Below are positions 18,087 to 26,869 of a DNA stretch of 64,000 nucleotides, in pieces. This DNA is from Methylobacter sp. GTDB lineage: Bacteria > Pseudomonadota > Gammaproteobacteria > Methylococcales > Methylomonadaceae. A model generated the notes under the pieces. The model did no database searches and was not told the DNA's origin. It worked only from the letters and a program-made list of their open reading frames with translations. The stretch covers positions 18,720 to 82,719 of the forward strand of contig JAUXXQ010000146.1 of NCBI GenBank assembly GCA_030684815.1, in the 5' to 3' direction. The number at the start of each line of letters is the position of its first letter. The stretch's first letter is position 1. Both the position numbers and the translations under genes were made by a program.

Positions 18087-18494
18087 ATGAAATTAATGGA
18101 CAAAGAAAAACAGCTTGCAACATGGCTTATGGCGCATACAGAAATTGAAATGGCTATTTTATTTGGCTCCTACGCACAAGGAACGGCAACTATTCATAGT
18201 GACATAGACTTGGCCATTCAGCTTTCATCAGGAAAAACAATACACGCTGAAGATAAAATTAACTATGTAATTCAATTAGGGCAACTATTAGAAACGGATA
18301 TTGATCTTGTTGATTTAAAAAAAGCGGGGCAGCCACTTTTATCGCAAATAATAAAATACGGTAAACGGTTAAAGGGGCAGCAAATAAACTATATCGAATT
18401 AGCCCTAAAAAATATCAATACCACGCAGGATTTTATGCCTTATATTGAACGCATGATGTTAACCAGAAGGGAGCGCTGGTTGGCAAATGGATAA
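18087..18494 (+). CDS. mntA: MntA-type nucleotidyltransferase antitoxin
   Basis: A 135-residue minimal nucleotidyltransferase. The active-site signature is visible as LFGSYAQG followed by SDIDLAI (G-S-X10-D-X-D), with a third acidic site in ETDIDLVDL. In characterised MntA-HepT pairs the antitoxin adds AMP to a tyrosine of the HepT toxin and thereby blocks it. GGAAGGAT precedes the ATG. The gene overlaps hepT by 8 nt. The pair lies between rfbH and rfbS inside the O-antigen operon; its A/T-rich codon use differs from the rfb genes and indicates a separate origin. Confidence 0.9.
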   Translation: MKLMDKEKQLATWLMAHTEIEMAILFGSYAQGTATIHSDIDLAIQLSSGKTIHAEDKINYVIQLGQLLETDIDLVDLKKAGQPLLSQIIKYGKRLKGQQINYIELALKNINTTQDFMPYIERMMLTRRERWLANG

Positions 18495-18930
18495 TATTAT
18501 TTTAACTAAAAAAATCGATTCCATTTTAAGATGCTTAAATAGAATCCAGCAACGTTTACCGGAAACAGAATCGGCCTTTATAAAAGATTATGATGCCCAA
18601 GATGTTATTGTGCTTAATTTAACACGCGCCATACAAATGAATGTCGATATCGCAACACATATCCTCGCAAATACTAACCACCCCGTCCCAACAACAATGG
18701 CAGAAGCATTTACCGGCTTGGAGCGTTTAAACATGATAACACCGACTATTGCCGACAAAATGAGGCGGTCAATCGGTTATCGTAATATTGCAGTCCATAA
18801 CTACGATGATATTGATTTAGCGATTACTTACGACATAGCACATAATCATTTGAGCGACTTTAAGGACTATATTAAACAAATAATTAATCTTCAAAAACCA
18901 GACGGCAAAACAAACAATATTACCCTATAA
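18487..18930 (+). CDS. hepT: HepT-type HEPN toxin
   Basis: A 147-residue HEPN-domain protein (DUF86 type) and probable ribonuclease toxin. The catalytic R-X4-H-X-Y motif is intact as RNIAVHNY near residues 100-107; its Tyr is the residue modified by MntA in studied systems. It overlaps mntA by 8 nt, typical of this pair. The stop codon is 15 nt before rfbS, so transcription probably continues into the sugar genes. Confidence 0.9.
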   Translation: MDNIILTKKIDSILRCLNRIQQRLPETESAFIKDYDAQDVIVLNLTRAIQMNVDIATHILANTNHPVPTTMAEAFTGLERLNMITPTIADKMRRSIGYRNIAVHNYDDIDLAITYDIAHNHLSDFKDYIKQIINLQKPDGKTNNITL

Positions 18931-18945
18931 ACATTGTGCCGTAGA

Positions 18946-19827
18946 ATGATACAAACCTTATTAGTCACCGGCGCTACCGGCTATCTCGGCAGTCATTTGG
19001 TTCGTGCGCTATTAGCAGCCGGGCACCGGGTTGCAATATTGAAGCGCGCCGTATCAAACCTTTCCAGGCTTGACGACTGCCTGCCGCAGCTTGCTGTCTT
19101 CACTATCGAAGACGGCCTGGATCTGCCGTTTAAGTCGTTAGGGCAGTTCAATGCCGTGATACACACCGCAACCTGCTATGGACGGAACGGGGAAAAGACG
19201 CCCGAAATATTCGCCGCCAATACCGCCTTTCCCTTGCAATTACTGGAAATCGCTGCGGGCTTTAATACCGAAAACTTCTTTAATACCGACACCATCCTTT
19301 ACAAATATCTCAATGCGTATTCACTGTCAAAACAGCACTTTGCAGAATGGGGCAAGTATTTTTCCGATAGCGGCCGGATCAACTTCATTAATATCAAACT
19401 TGAACACCTGTATGGCGTGGGCGATGACGCCAGCAAATTCGCAACCTATGTTATTCGCAGTTGCCTGAACAATATTGATAACTTAAAGCTGACACTGGGC
19501 GAACAACAGCGCGATTTCATCCATATAGATGATGTGCTTGGCGCTTATCTCTGCTTACTCGAAAACACCGGCAACATAGGGCAAGGGTTTACCGAGTTTG
19601 CTGTCGGCTCAGGACACGCGGTGAGCATACATGATTTTGTCACTACTGTTCACCGGTTGGCCGCTTCGCAAACCCGGCTTGATTTTGGCGCCTACCCTTA
19701 TCGCGAACATGAACTCATGCATTCAGAGGCCGATGTGTCCGGCTTATCGGCGCTGGGCTGGCGCTGCCGTTATGGCCTTGAAACCGGATTAAAACAAGTC
19801 ATCGAACTGGAAAGAAAACACTTATGA
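18946..19827 (+). CDS. rfbS: CDP-paratose synthase-like epimerase/dehydratase
   Basis: A 293-residue extended SDR protein with the NAD(P) motif GATGYLG near residue 10 and a catalytic YSLSK. Given rfbF-G-H before it and a clear CDP-paratose 2-epimerase immediately after it, the expected role is reduction of the CDP-3,6-dideoxy-4-keto sugar to CDP-paratose. The close relative RfbJ (abequose synthase) would be the alternative, but an abequose pathway would not need rfbE. ATG 18946 is preferred over TTG 18934. The gene overlaps rfbE by 4 nt (ATGA). Confidence 0.8.
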   Translation: MIQTLLVTGATGYLGSHLVRALLAAGHRVAILKRAVSNLSRLDDCLPQLAVFTIEDGLDLPFKSLGQFNAVIHTATCYGRNGEKTPEIFAANTAFPLQLLEIAAGFNTENFFNTDTILYKYLNAYSLSKQHFAEWGKYFSDSGRINFINIKLEHLYGVGDDASKFATYVIRSCLNNIDNLKLTLGEQQRDFIHIDDVLGAYLCLLENTGNIGQGFTEFAVGSGHAVSIHDFVTTVHRLAASQTRLDFGAYPYREHELMHSEADVSGLSALGWRCRYGLETGLKQVIELERKHL

Positions 19828-20846
19828 AACTTCTTATTACAGGCGGCTGCGGCTTCCTAGGCAGCAATCTGGCTGAAGACGCATTGTCGAATGGCGATGA
19901 ATTGGCGCTATTCGACAACCTTTACCGTAATGGCTCGCGGGACAATTTGGCCTGGTTACAAAGCCAAGGCGATTTCCATTTTGAACACGGCGATATTCGT
20001 AACCAGAATGACATCACCCGAATAATCCAGTCGTTTCAGCCGGAGGTCATTTTTCACCTGGCCGGGCAAGTGGCGATGACCACCTCGATCGCGAACCCGC
20101 GCATGGACTTTGAAGTCAACGTAATCGGCACCCATAACTTACTCGAAGCGGTGCGTTTGTACGCGCCCGCTGCAACCGTGGCTTATTCATCGACAAATAA
20201 AGTGTACGGCGATTTGGAGCAATACGCTTATCAAGAAACCGACACCCGCTATCAATGCATCGACAAGCCGAACGGTTTTGATGAAACAACGCCGCTTGAA
20301 TTTCATTCGCCTTACGGCTGTTCCAAAGGCGCGGCTGACCAATACATGCTTGATTATGCGCGCATGTTCGGCCTGAACACCGTGGTGTTCAGGCATTCCT
20401 CAATGTACGGCGGCCGCCAATTTGCCACATACGACCAAGGCTGGGTCGGCTGGTTTTGCCAGAAAGCGCTTGAAGCAAAACAAGCCGTTGCCAACCAAGC
20501 TTTCACTATTTCGGGGACAGGCAAACAAGTGCGCGATGTGCTGCACGCGGACGACATGAAACGCCTCTACAGGGCGGCTATCGACAATATCGGCCAAGCC
20601 AAAGGCCAGGTTTTCAATGTCGGCGGCGGCATCGAAAACAGCCTATCGCTGTTGGAGCTGTTCTCCTTGCTCGAAAAAATAGCCGACGTGAAACTGGACT
20701 ACATCCATCTGCCGGTGCGCGAAAGCGACCAACGGGTATTTGTTGCCGACATTGCTAAAGCCCAACGCCTGCTTGATTGGCAGCCAAGGGTGTCCGCGCA
20801 ACAAGGCGTCGAACGGATGCTTCACTGGGTGAGCCAAATAGAATGA
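19824..20846 (+). CDS. rfbE: CDP-paratose 2-epimerase (CDP-tyvelose synthesis)
   Basis: A 340-residue SDR enzyme that epimerises CDP-paratose at C2 to CDP-tyvelose. It closely follows Salmonella RfbE as I recall it: [15 protein letters not shown] at the N terminus, [28 protein letters not shown], then [20 protein letters not shown] and [20 protein letters not shown], with the catalytic YGCSK present. This gene makes the assignment of the whole pathway to tyvelose strong. It overlaps both rfbS and wzx by 4 nt, so the operon is translationally coupled here. Confidence 0.95.
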   Translation: MKLLITGGCGFLGSNLAEDALSNGDELALFDNLYRNGSRDNLAWLQSQGDFHFEHGDIRNQNDITRIIQSFQPEVIFHLAGQVAMTTSIANPRMDFEVNVIGTHNLLEAVRLYAPAATVAYSSTNKVYGDLEQYAYQETDTRYQCIDKPNGFDETTPLEFHSPYGCSKGAADQYMLDYARMFGLNTVVFRHSSMYGGRQFATYDQGWVGWFCQKALEAKQAVANQAFTISGTGKQVRDVLHADDMKRLYRAAIDNIGQAKGQVFNVGGGIENSLSLLELFSLLEKIADVKLDYIHLPVRESDQRVFVADIAKAQRLLDWQPRVSAQQGVERMLHWVSQIE

Positions 20847-22186
20847 GTGAGGCCGTCTCAAAAGAACGAAGCCATAACTATCTGCGCCAGATAAAAGGCG
20901 CGGTTGTTTATAAAGCCGTTGCCATGGCCGCCTCATTCCTCGCCATCCCGTTGATGATACGTTATCTCGGGCAAGAACAGTTTGGCGTATGGTCAACGCT
21001 GCTGACGGTGATGTCGTGGATCGTATTCTTTGATTTAGGCGTCGGCAATGGTTTGCGCAACAAGGTGGCCGAAGCCTTGGCGAAAAACGATAAAGCGGAA
21101 GCCGCAAACTACATTGCTTCGGGTTATAGCCTGATTGGCCTGATCGCGCTTTTGCTGTGGGCTGCGATTACGGCGGCGTCGTTTTTTATACCTTGGCAAA
21201 GCGTGTTCAATACCCACGCGATTGCAGAAACGACCTTGCGCCTGACGGTGCAGATTGCCACCTTCTTCGTGGCGCTCAATTTCTGGATTGGCTTGATTGC
21301 TGCGCTACTCGGGGCGCTGCAAAAAACCTCACTGACGGCGCTGGGCCAATTAATTTCAAACGTCCTGGCCTTGATGCTGGTTTTTGTGCTGACCCAAACA
21401 ACAGCGGCTTCAATCACCAAGCTGGCCTTTGTTTACGGCATTTCGCTGGTGACCGCCAACATTCTGCTGAGCCTGCATTTCTACCAACGCAATCCAGAAT
21501 TACGGCCCAAGCCTTATCTGGACAAACAACATGCAAGCCCGCTGCTATCGGTCGGCCTGCAATTTTTTATCATCCAGCTTGCCGTACTGGTCATTTTCAC
21601 CACCGACAAAATGCTGATCACCCAGTTATTTGGCCCGCAACACGTCACCCAATACGAGGTTGTCTTCAAGCTTTTTAGTGTCATTTCATTCGCACATACC
21701 CTAATCACTGCGCCGCTTTGGTCGGCTTATACCGATGCCTATCACAGAAGTGATTTGACCTGGATAAAAAGTATGTTGCGCAAGCAAATAAAAATTTTTG
21801 CTGTAGTTATACTGGCTGCAATCATGATGATTTTTCTAGCAAAGCCACTCATTTCAGTTTGGATTGGTCCTGATGTCAATATTCCATTACCACTGGTGAT
21901 TGCAATGAGCCTACTTGTACTAGTTTCAACTTGGAATAATATTTTTGGATCAATATTAGGAGGAATAAGCAAAATCAGATTAGGGTCAATCTATACAGTT
22001 TTTACTGCTTTACTGAATATACCTATTTCTTATTTTATGGCAGTTAACATAGGTTTAGGAACTGCCGGAATTGTGCTGGGAACTTTGATATCTATTTCCG
22101 TAAGTGCAATCATTAGTCCAATTCAAGTGTATTTCTTTATATATGAAAAATCTAAAAATAGCTTTCTTGTAGAGGTTCTGAGATGA
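20843..22186 (+). CDS. wzx: O-antigen flippase (Wzx-like)
   Basis: A 447-residue polytopic membrane protein with about 12 hydrophobic segments, of the polysaccharide-exporter (MATE-like) superfamily. The N terminus has [20 protein letters not shown] and [17 protein letters not shown], typical of Wzx. It would move undecaprenyl-linked O units across the inner membrane. Start at 20843 overlaps the rfbE stop (ATGA); a longer frame from 20777 would lie inside rfbE. From about 21750 onward the sequence becomes clearly more A/T-rich, continuing into the next gene, which hints at mosaic assembly of the cluster. Confidence 0.85.
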   Translation: MSEAVSKERSHNYLRQIKGAVVYKAVAMAASFLAIPLMIRYLGQEQFGVWSTLLTVMSWIVFFDLGVGNGLRNKVAEALAKNDKAEAANYIASGYSLIGLIALLLWAAITAASFFIPWQSVFNTHAIAETTLRLTVQIATFFVALNFWIGLIAALLGALQKTSLTALGQLISNVLALMLVFVLTQTTAASITKLAFVYGISLVTANILLSLHFYQRNPELRPKPYLDKQHASPLLSVGLQFFIIQLAVLVIFTTDKMLITQLFGPQHVTQYEVVFKLFSVISFAHTLITAPLWSAYTDAYHRSDLTWIKSMLRKQIKIFAVVILAAIMMIFLAKPLISVWIGPDVNIPLPLVIAMSLLVLVSTWNNIFGSILGGISKIRLGSIYTVFTALLNIPISYFMAVNIGLGTAGIVLGTLISISVSAIISPIQVYFFIYEKSKNSFLVEVLR

Positions 22187-23172
22187 ATACAGCCCCAACC
22201 TTGTCAGTCTGCATCCCAACATTTAATCGGCTTAACTACCTTCAACAGGCGCTTGCAGTACTTCTCCCTCAAGCAGAATTATATAATGTTGAAGTCTGTA
22301 TTTCTGACAATCACTCTATTGATGGAACCAAACAGTTTTTATGTGAAATCGCAAATGACTACCCATTGCTTCGATATAACGTAAACCCAGTGAATACTGG
22401 GCTTGATGAAAATATGTTAATAGCCATATCAATGGGCAAAGGGCATTACATCTACCCAATTGGCGATGATGACATATTGCCTGATGGCTCTTTATTGGAG
22501 ATTTTGCGAGAAATTAAAAATGGCGGTGACGTCATAGTCTTAAACGGATGGCATACAACTTCGTCCCTAATCAAAAAATGGATGCATTTATCACCATCTA
22601 TTGCGGGAAATTCATTTAGCCGACCTGATGAAGCATTTATTGCTCTTTGGGACAAAATGCCATTTGGATCATTTCTCGCTTCACGTGAATGTTTTTCAGA
22701 AAAACTTTTTCAAAGGTTTATGGGTACTAGCCATGCTTACACGGGAGTAATATGGGATGCACTAGCTGATATAGAAAAAAACAAAGGAAGCTGTCAAGTA
22801 AGATGCATAGAAAAACCTATTGTTTTGTTACGGGGTGGGGAAAAATCGTGGAGAAAAGATGCGGCGTTAATTATGCTCTATGAAATACCTTATTGGTTCT
22901 CTCTAATTATGGAGCAAGAGATTTACAGAAAAATCATTCCAGCGATTAAAAGTCAGTTTCTCACAAATCAAACCAAAATATCTGTGTTGATTCAGTTTCG
23001 CGCAATCGGTCAACTAGAAAAAAGTGATGTAGTTAAACTTGGGAGAGAATGCACTTCTGAACAAGTTCAAAAGCTAAATAGAGTTGCCAGAATACCCCAA
23101 TCGATTGCACAACTTATAGTTAAAAGTTACGGAAAACTTAAACCCATCATCAAAAGAATGCTTCGAAAATGA
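22183..23172 (+). CDS. family 2 glycosyltransferase (RfbV-like)
   Basis: A 329-residue GT-A fold glycosyltransferase with SVCIPTFNRL at the N terminus, VCISDNHSIDGT and the metal-binding YPIGDDDIL. It resembles Salmonella abequosyltransferase RfbV in overall pattern, so it is the best candidate to transfer the dideoxyhexose (tyvelose) made by the upstream genes. That link is inference. It overlaps wzx and the next glycosyltransferase by 4 nt each. A/T-rich compared with both neighbours. Confidence 0.8.
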   Translation: MNTAPTLSVCIPTFNRLNYLQQALAVLLPQAELYNVEVCISDNHSIDGTKQFLCEIANDYPLLRYNVNPVNTGLDENMLIAISMGKGHYIYPIGDDDILPDGSLLEILREIKNGGDVIVLNGWHTTSSLIKKWMHLSPSIAGNSFSRPDEAFIALWDKMPFGSFLASRECFSEKLFQRFMGTSHAYTGVIWDALADIEKNKGSCQVRCIEKPIVLLRGGEKSWRKDAALIMLYEIPYWFSLIMEQEIYRKIIPAIKSQFLTNQTKISVLIQFRAIGQLEKSDVVKLGRECTSEQVQKLNRVARIPQSIAQLIVKSYGKLKPIIKRMLRK

Positions 23173-24128
23173 AACCGCCCAAAGTCAGCATCCTGATCCC
23201 GGTTTACAACCGCAAAGACTACATCGCCGAATGCATACAGTCTGCATTGAATCAAACATGCACCGATTTTGAAGTTGTGGTCGTGGATAACGCCAGCAAC
23301 GACGGCACCTGGGAGATTTGCAGGCAGATTGCCGCAAGCGATCATCGGGTGCGAATATTCCAAAACGGCACCAACATCGGCCCGGTAAGAAACTGGTTGG
23401 CCTGTGTGAACAAGGCGCAAGGCGCATTGGGCAAAATACTGTTTAGCGATGACTTGATGTTCCCACAATTTCTTGAGCACACGCTCCCGTATCTTGAATG
23501 CCCGGACGTGGGTTTTGTGTCTACTGCGGCACTGATTGGAACGGGCGTCGAAAATGGGACACTTCATTATTCACTGGCAAACGCTACGGAACGCCTACAC
23601 AGCGAGCGCTATTTCGAGTTATTACTGACCGCCAGTGCCCCTTTTTCGCCGGGAGCAGCCATCTTCCGCATGGCGGATATACGCGCCAATTTAAGGCTTT
23701 CATTTCCTACCTGTATCCCCCGTGATTTCACCAAAAACGGGGCGGGGCCGGATGTGTTGCTGTATGCCTTAACCGCATTAAATTATAAAGCTGTCGTTAT
23801 GCTGCCTATGGCTGAGGTATTTTTTCGGATACATACCGATTCATTCACAATAGCCAATGACGATAACGAAGTCACAAAAGGTTATCTGGCTGCGCTGGCA
23901 TGGTTTTTTAAAACTCAATTAACCCAAAACCATTGGGCAAACTATATTGCCCGTACCTGGTTGTCCAAGGTAAAAAGCGCGGGGCGATTGTCCTCCCTGA
24001 CAAAATACTGCGCCGAATATGAAGGCAAAGGCAGCCTTATTGAAGCCGCAATCGTGCTAATCGCAGCAGCGCGCATTGCTATAGCTGAATTACTGAATCG
24101 CGCAAACAAGACTATTCGCCAACGATGA
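23169..24128 (+). CDS. family 2 glycosyltransferase
   Basis: A 319-residue GT-A glycosyltransferase: VSILIPVYNRKDYIAECIQS at the N terminus, VVVDNASNDGTWE, then ILFSDDLMFP as the acidic metal-binding motif. It probably adds one sugar to the O unit on undecaprenyl phosphate at the cytoplasmic face; donor and acceptor are unknown. Last gene of the tightly coupled run that begins with rfbF; 163 bp without a gene follow before the DUF4160 gene. Confidence 0.85.
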   Translation: MKPPKVSILIPVYNRKDYIAECIQSALNQTCTDFEVVVVDNASNDGTWEICRQIAASDHRVRIFQNGTNIGPVRNWLACVNKAQGALGKILFSDDLMFPQFLEHTLPYLECPDVGFVSTAALIGTGVENGTLHYSLANATERLHSERYFELLLTASAPFSPGAAIFRMADIRANLRLSFPTCIPRDFTKNGAGPDVLLYALTALNYKAVVMLPMAEVFFRIHTDSFTIANDDNEVTKGYLAALAWFFKTQLTQNHWANYIARTWLSKVKSAGRLSSLTKYCAEYEGKGSLIEAAIVLIAAARIAIAELLNRANKTIRQR

Positions 24129-24291
24129 AACGCCGCACACGCTCGGCATAACTAGGCTACCGGAATATGTTTGGGGAATTGTGTAGGGATTGTTAATCAA
24201 CTTCGGTGGTTATCCAAAAGAAACAGCAGAATAAATTGTATTATGATATTTTCGTATGTTTCGTGGAAAAATTAAAACAGGGTAATAAACA

Positions 24292-24561
24292 ATGCCAACC
24301 ATATCCATTTTCTACGGCATCCAAATCATGATGTATTTTTATGATAATGGAAAACACAACATGCCACATATCCATGCTGAATATCAGGATAACGAAGCGG
24401 TGTTTTCAATTTTGGACGCTGAGGTGATTTCGGGGAGTTTGCCACGCAAACAAACGCGCTTAGTACAAGCCTGGATTGAGTTATATCAAGAATCTTTAAT
24501 GATCGATTGGAAATTAGCCGTATCAGGTCAAGAACCACTGCGCATTGAACCATTAAGATAA
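24292..24561 (+). CDS. DUF4160 protein (TA-like pair)
   Basis: An 89-residue DUF4160 protein with the family pattern YFYDNGKHNMPHIHAEYQ and a conserved acidic middle. DUF4160 and DUF2442 genes commonly occur as adjacent pairs, often suspected to be toxin-antitoxin modules, though a mechanism is not established to my knowledge. The partner follows 12 bp downstream. An internal ATG (MMYFYDNG) is a possible alternative start. Confidence 0.8.
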   Translation: MPTISIFYGIQIMMYFYDNGKHNMPHIHAEYQDNEAVFSILDAEVISGSLPRKQTRLVQAWIELYQESLMIDWKLAVSGQEPLRIEPLR

Positions 24562-24573
24562 TCGGAGCTATCT

Positions 24574-24813
24574 ATGAAATTGATTAAAGTAGAACCTAAA
24601 GATAATTATATCCTGCGCATCTCTTTAGATGATGATTCGATAGTTGATTTTGATGTAAAAGCGGAATTAGATCGTATTCCTTGTTACAAAGCGCTTTATG
24701 ATTTGACCTTGTTTAACACGGTCAAATTTAAAAACAAACGTATTTACTGGAGTGATCAGTTTGATTTTCATTTGGATCAAATTTTGGAACGCGGACAGTT
24801 TTTAAAGCGATGA
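24574..24813 (+). CDS. DUF2442 protein (TA-like pair)
   Basis: A 79-residue DUF2442 protein: KVEPKDNYILRISLDDDSIV at the N terminus, then DFDVKAEL and a C-terminal KRIYWSDQFDFHLDQILERG, all typical of the family. CGGAG lies 10 nt before the ATG. Probably cotranscribed with the DUF4160 gene and possibly an antitoxin. The gene ends 300 bp before the convergent tacT gene. Confidence 0.8.
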   Translation: MKLIKVEPKDNYILRISLDDDSIVDFDVKAELDRIPCYKALYDLTLFNTVKFKNKRIYWSDQFDFHLDQILERGQFLKR

Positions 24814-25022
24814 ATATCTGGCGCGATGACATGCAGCAGGTTAGCGTTATAGATTGAGTAACCGACGATTAGAAAAAGGTTGCTGTAAAACAAAATAATC
24901 GAGACTAAAAAGGGACATTTACCTATCACTCAGTCATTGAGTGGTGTGCCAGCGTGTGACCATCTTGATGAAAGCGATTATAAACAAGACCTTGAAAATA
25001 AATACCTTTGAAATTCCAACTA

Positions 25023-25072
25023 TTGAACCCACCCAAGCAGCACGGGCTCACTGGGCAGCTTCTTAGCTCAAG
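25023..25072 (-). pseudogene. remnant of a tacA antitoxin tail
   Basis: About 50 bp here closely resemble the end of the intact tacA gene at 25620-25670 (shared words include CACCCAAGCA and TTCTTAGCT/TTCTTTAGCT), but the frame is broken by small deletions. It lies just downstream of tacT and suggests a former second tacA copy or a recombination between two tacA-tacT modules. The rest of 24814-25112 shows no gene. Confidence 0.6.
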
Positions 25073-25112
25073 TTTTTTTCGCCGGTATTCATTATTTTCG
25101 TTTAATCGCTAC

Positions 25113-25628
25113 CTAACTATTGCCAGCCAAAATAGCCTTCAAGTCCTTGAGCAACAAAAACAGGTGGAATGGGTCTGTGTCGCTGGGTTCAAATTCCCAC
25201 CCCAGATACCACTCACGAGCGGCGTCATCCTTGGCATGGACAAGCAGAGCACGAATACCGGCAATGTCAGCCGCTTGGGTGGTGCGCAAGAGGGCATCTT
25301 TGAGCAATGCGCGTCCGAGCCCAACGCCTTGATGTTTGAGGTCAACCGCCAGTCTGGCAAGGATCATGACAGGGATTGGATGCCGTGCCATGCCTTTGAG
25401 CAGGCGGGGCGCTGCCATTTCCGGCTCAACGCTACCGACAACGAGACTGTAATAACCCACGACACGCTCATGCTGACAACTCACATAGGTCTGTGCGCTG
25501 TTGGCTTTTTGATTGGTCAGGGCGAAACGCTGTAAGAATTGGTTGAGTGCGGAGTTACCGGAATCGAACGTTTCAACATTGTCGCTAACGGCAAGTTTGT
25601 GGATTGGACTGTAAGACGTTGAACTCAC
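25113..25628 (-). CDS. tacT: TacT-type GNAT toxin
   Basis: A 171-residue GNAT acetyltransferase of the type that acetylates aminoacyl-tRNA and blocks translation. It has the N-terminal pattern FDSGNSALNQFL, the acetyl-CoA loop HQGVGLGRALL and the C-terminal WYLGWEFEP segment. The start is taken at GTG 25628 because it forms a GTGA overlap with the tacA stop; the longer frame from 25715 would read through tacA. The module is on the strand opposite to the O-antigen genes around it. Confidence 0.9.
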   Translation of the reverse strand: MSSTSYSPIHKLAVSDNVETFDSGNSALNQFLQRFALTNQKANSAQTYVSCQHERVVGYYSLVVGSVEPEMAAPRLLKGMARHPIPVMILARLAVDLKHQGVGLGRALLKDALLRTTQAADIAGIRALLVHAKDDAAREWYLGWEFEPSDTDPFHLFLLLKDLKAILAGNS

Positions 25629-25903
25629 CCAAGCAATCCGGGTTCGCTGAGCAACTTCTTTAGCTTGGGTTTGGACTGGACAGGACGGTCTAACGCAGCG
25701 TGAAATGCGTCCCACTTCTCTGGGCTCAGTTCAAAGCGCTGCCGGTCGGCGAGCGTTTGGTTGGCGGCAATAATGCCAGCCTCCAGCAAAAATTCACTGA
25801 CGCTCTTATGGGTCGCGTGCGCCGCCTCTTGAAGCAGCAATTTTACAGAGGCGCTGGCGCGCACATCGATATGTTCGGACTTGGGCTGGATAACGACTGG
25901 CAT
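25625..25903 (-). CDS. tacA: TacA-type DUF1778 antitoxin
   Basis: A 92-residue DUF1778 antitoxin with an N-terminal ribbon-helix-helix (HIDVRASASVKLLLQEAAHA) and the typical C-terminal toxin-binding part (RFELSPEKWDAFHAALDRP). GGAGG lies 5 nt before the ATG. It overlaps tacT by 4 nt. Such antitoxins also repress their own promoter, which would lie in 25904-26020, the divergent gap shared with the next glycosyltransferase. Confidence 0.9.
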   Translation of the reverse strand: MPVVIQPKSEHIDVRASASVKLLLQEAAHATHKSVSEFLLEAGIIAANQTLADRQRFELSPEKWDAFHAALDRPVQSKPKLKKLLSEPGLLG

Positions 25904-26020
25904 AAAGGCCTCCTTATGTTGGATTTTTATGATAACGTCCCGACATTGTCATGACAAATATTTTTAAAACAAAAACAAAAACACAGTTCAAACTACCCAA
26001 ATAACCACTTTAGTATAACC

Positions 26021-26869
26021 ATGACCCATCAACCGCCCCCTTTAATCACCATTATCATTGCTGTTTATAATGGCGCCAAAACCTTGCAGCAATGTATCGA
26101 TAGTGTCGCGCAACAAACTTATGCCAACAAAGAATTAATCATTATCGATGGCGGTTCTAACGACGGCACTGTTGAATTGCTGAAGGCGAATGATCAGCAT
26201 ATCAACTACTGGATTTCCGAACCCGATCAAGGCATTTATAACGCCTGGAATAAAGGATTGGCACAAGCACAAGGTGAATGGATTTGTTTTTTAGGCGCGG
26301 ATGATTTTTTTTGGGATACGCAGGTGCTCGAAAAAATCAGTAAGCCTTTGGCCACATTACCCGCGAGTATTCGCGTGGCTTATGGACAAATCATGCTGCT
26401 TAATTCTAAAGATGAAGACTTATATTTATCCGGCGAACCTTGGCAGAACGTTAAAAAACGCTTTAAGCAAATTATGAGCATTCCGCACCCCGGCACGCTG
26501 CATCGGCGCAGTTTGTTTGAACAGCATGGCCGCTTTGATGAATCATTTCGTATCGCGGGCGATTATGAATTGTTATTGCGCGAGCTAAAAACCGCCGATG
26601 CTGCGTTTATTCCTGATGTAATCACCGTGGCCATGCGCCAAGGCGGCATTAGCAGCGATCCACAAAATGCGCTGGTTCAATTGCGTGAAGTAAGGCGTGG
26701 ACAGCGTATCCAAGGATTAAATTTTCCTGGAGTCAGCTGGCTAATGGCCATAGCAAGGGTATATATCCGCTTGTTGTTATGGCAATTTCTAGGCGAACAA
26801 GCGGCTAGAAAAACTTTGGATTGGGGGCGGCGTATGCTGGGCTTACCGGCATTTTGGACGCGAACCTGA
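26021..26869 (+). CDS. family 2 glycosyltransferase (WcaA-like)
   Basis: A 282-residue GT-A glycosyltransferase: ITIIIAVYNGAKTLQQCIDS, IIIDGGSNDGTVELL, EPDQGIYNAWNKGLAQAQGE and FLGADDFFWD are typical of the subfamily acting in O-antigen or exopolysaccharide assembly. The donor is unknown. It lies outside the coupled run, after the TA modules, but in the same direction, and its stop overlaps the next gene by 1 nt (TGATG). Confidence 0.87.
   Translation: MTHQPPPLITIIIAVYNGAKTLQQCIDSVAQQTYANKELIIIDGGSNDGTVELLKANDQHINYWISEPDQGIYNAWNKGLAQAQGEWICFLGADDFFWDTQVLEKISKPLATLPASIRVAYGQIMLLNSKDEDLYLSGEPWQNVKKRFKQIMSIPHPGTLHRRSLFEQHGRFDESFRIAGDYELLLRELKTADAAFIPDVITVAMRQGGISSDPQNALVQLREVRRGQRIQGLNFPGVSWLMAIARVYIRLLLWQFLGEQAARKTLDWGRRMLGLPAFWTRT

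Noticed and set aside
16214..18930. Integron cassette array as explanation for the TA genes in the rfb operon
   Set aside because: No attC-like inverted repeats were seen at the gene boundaries, which are 1-15 nt or overlapping.
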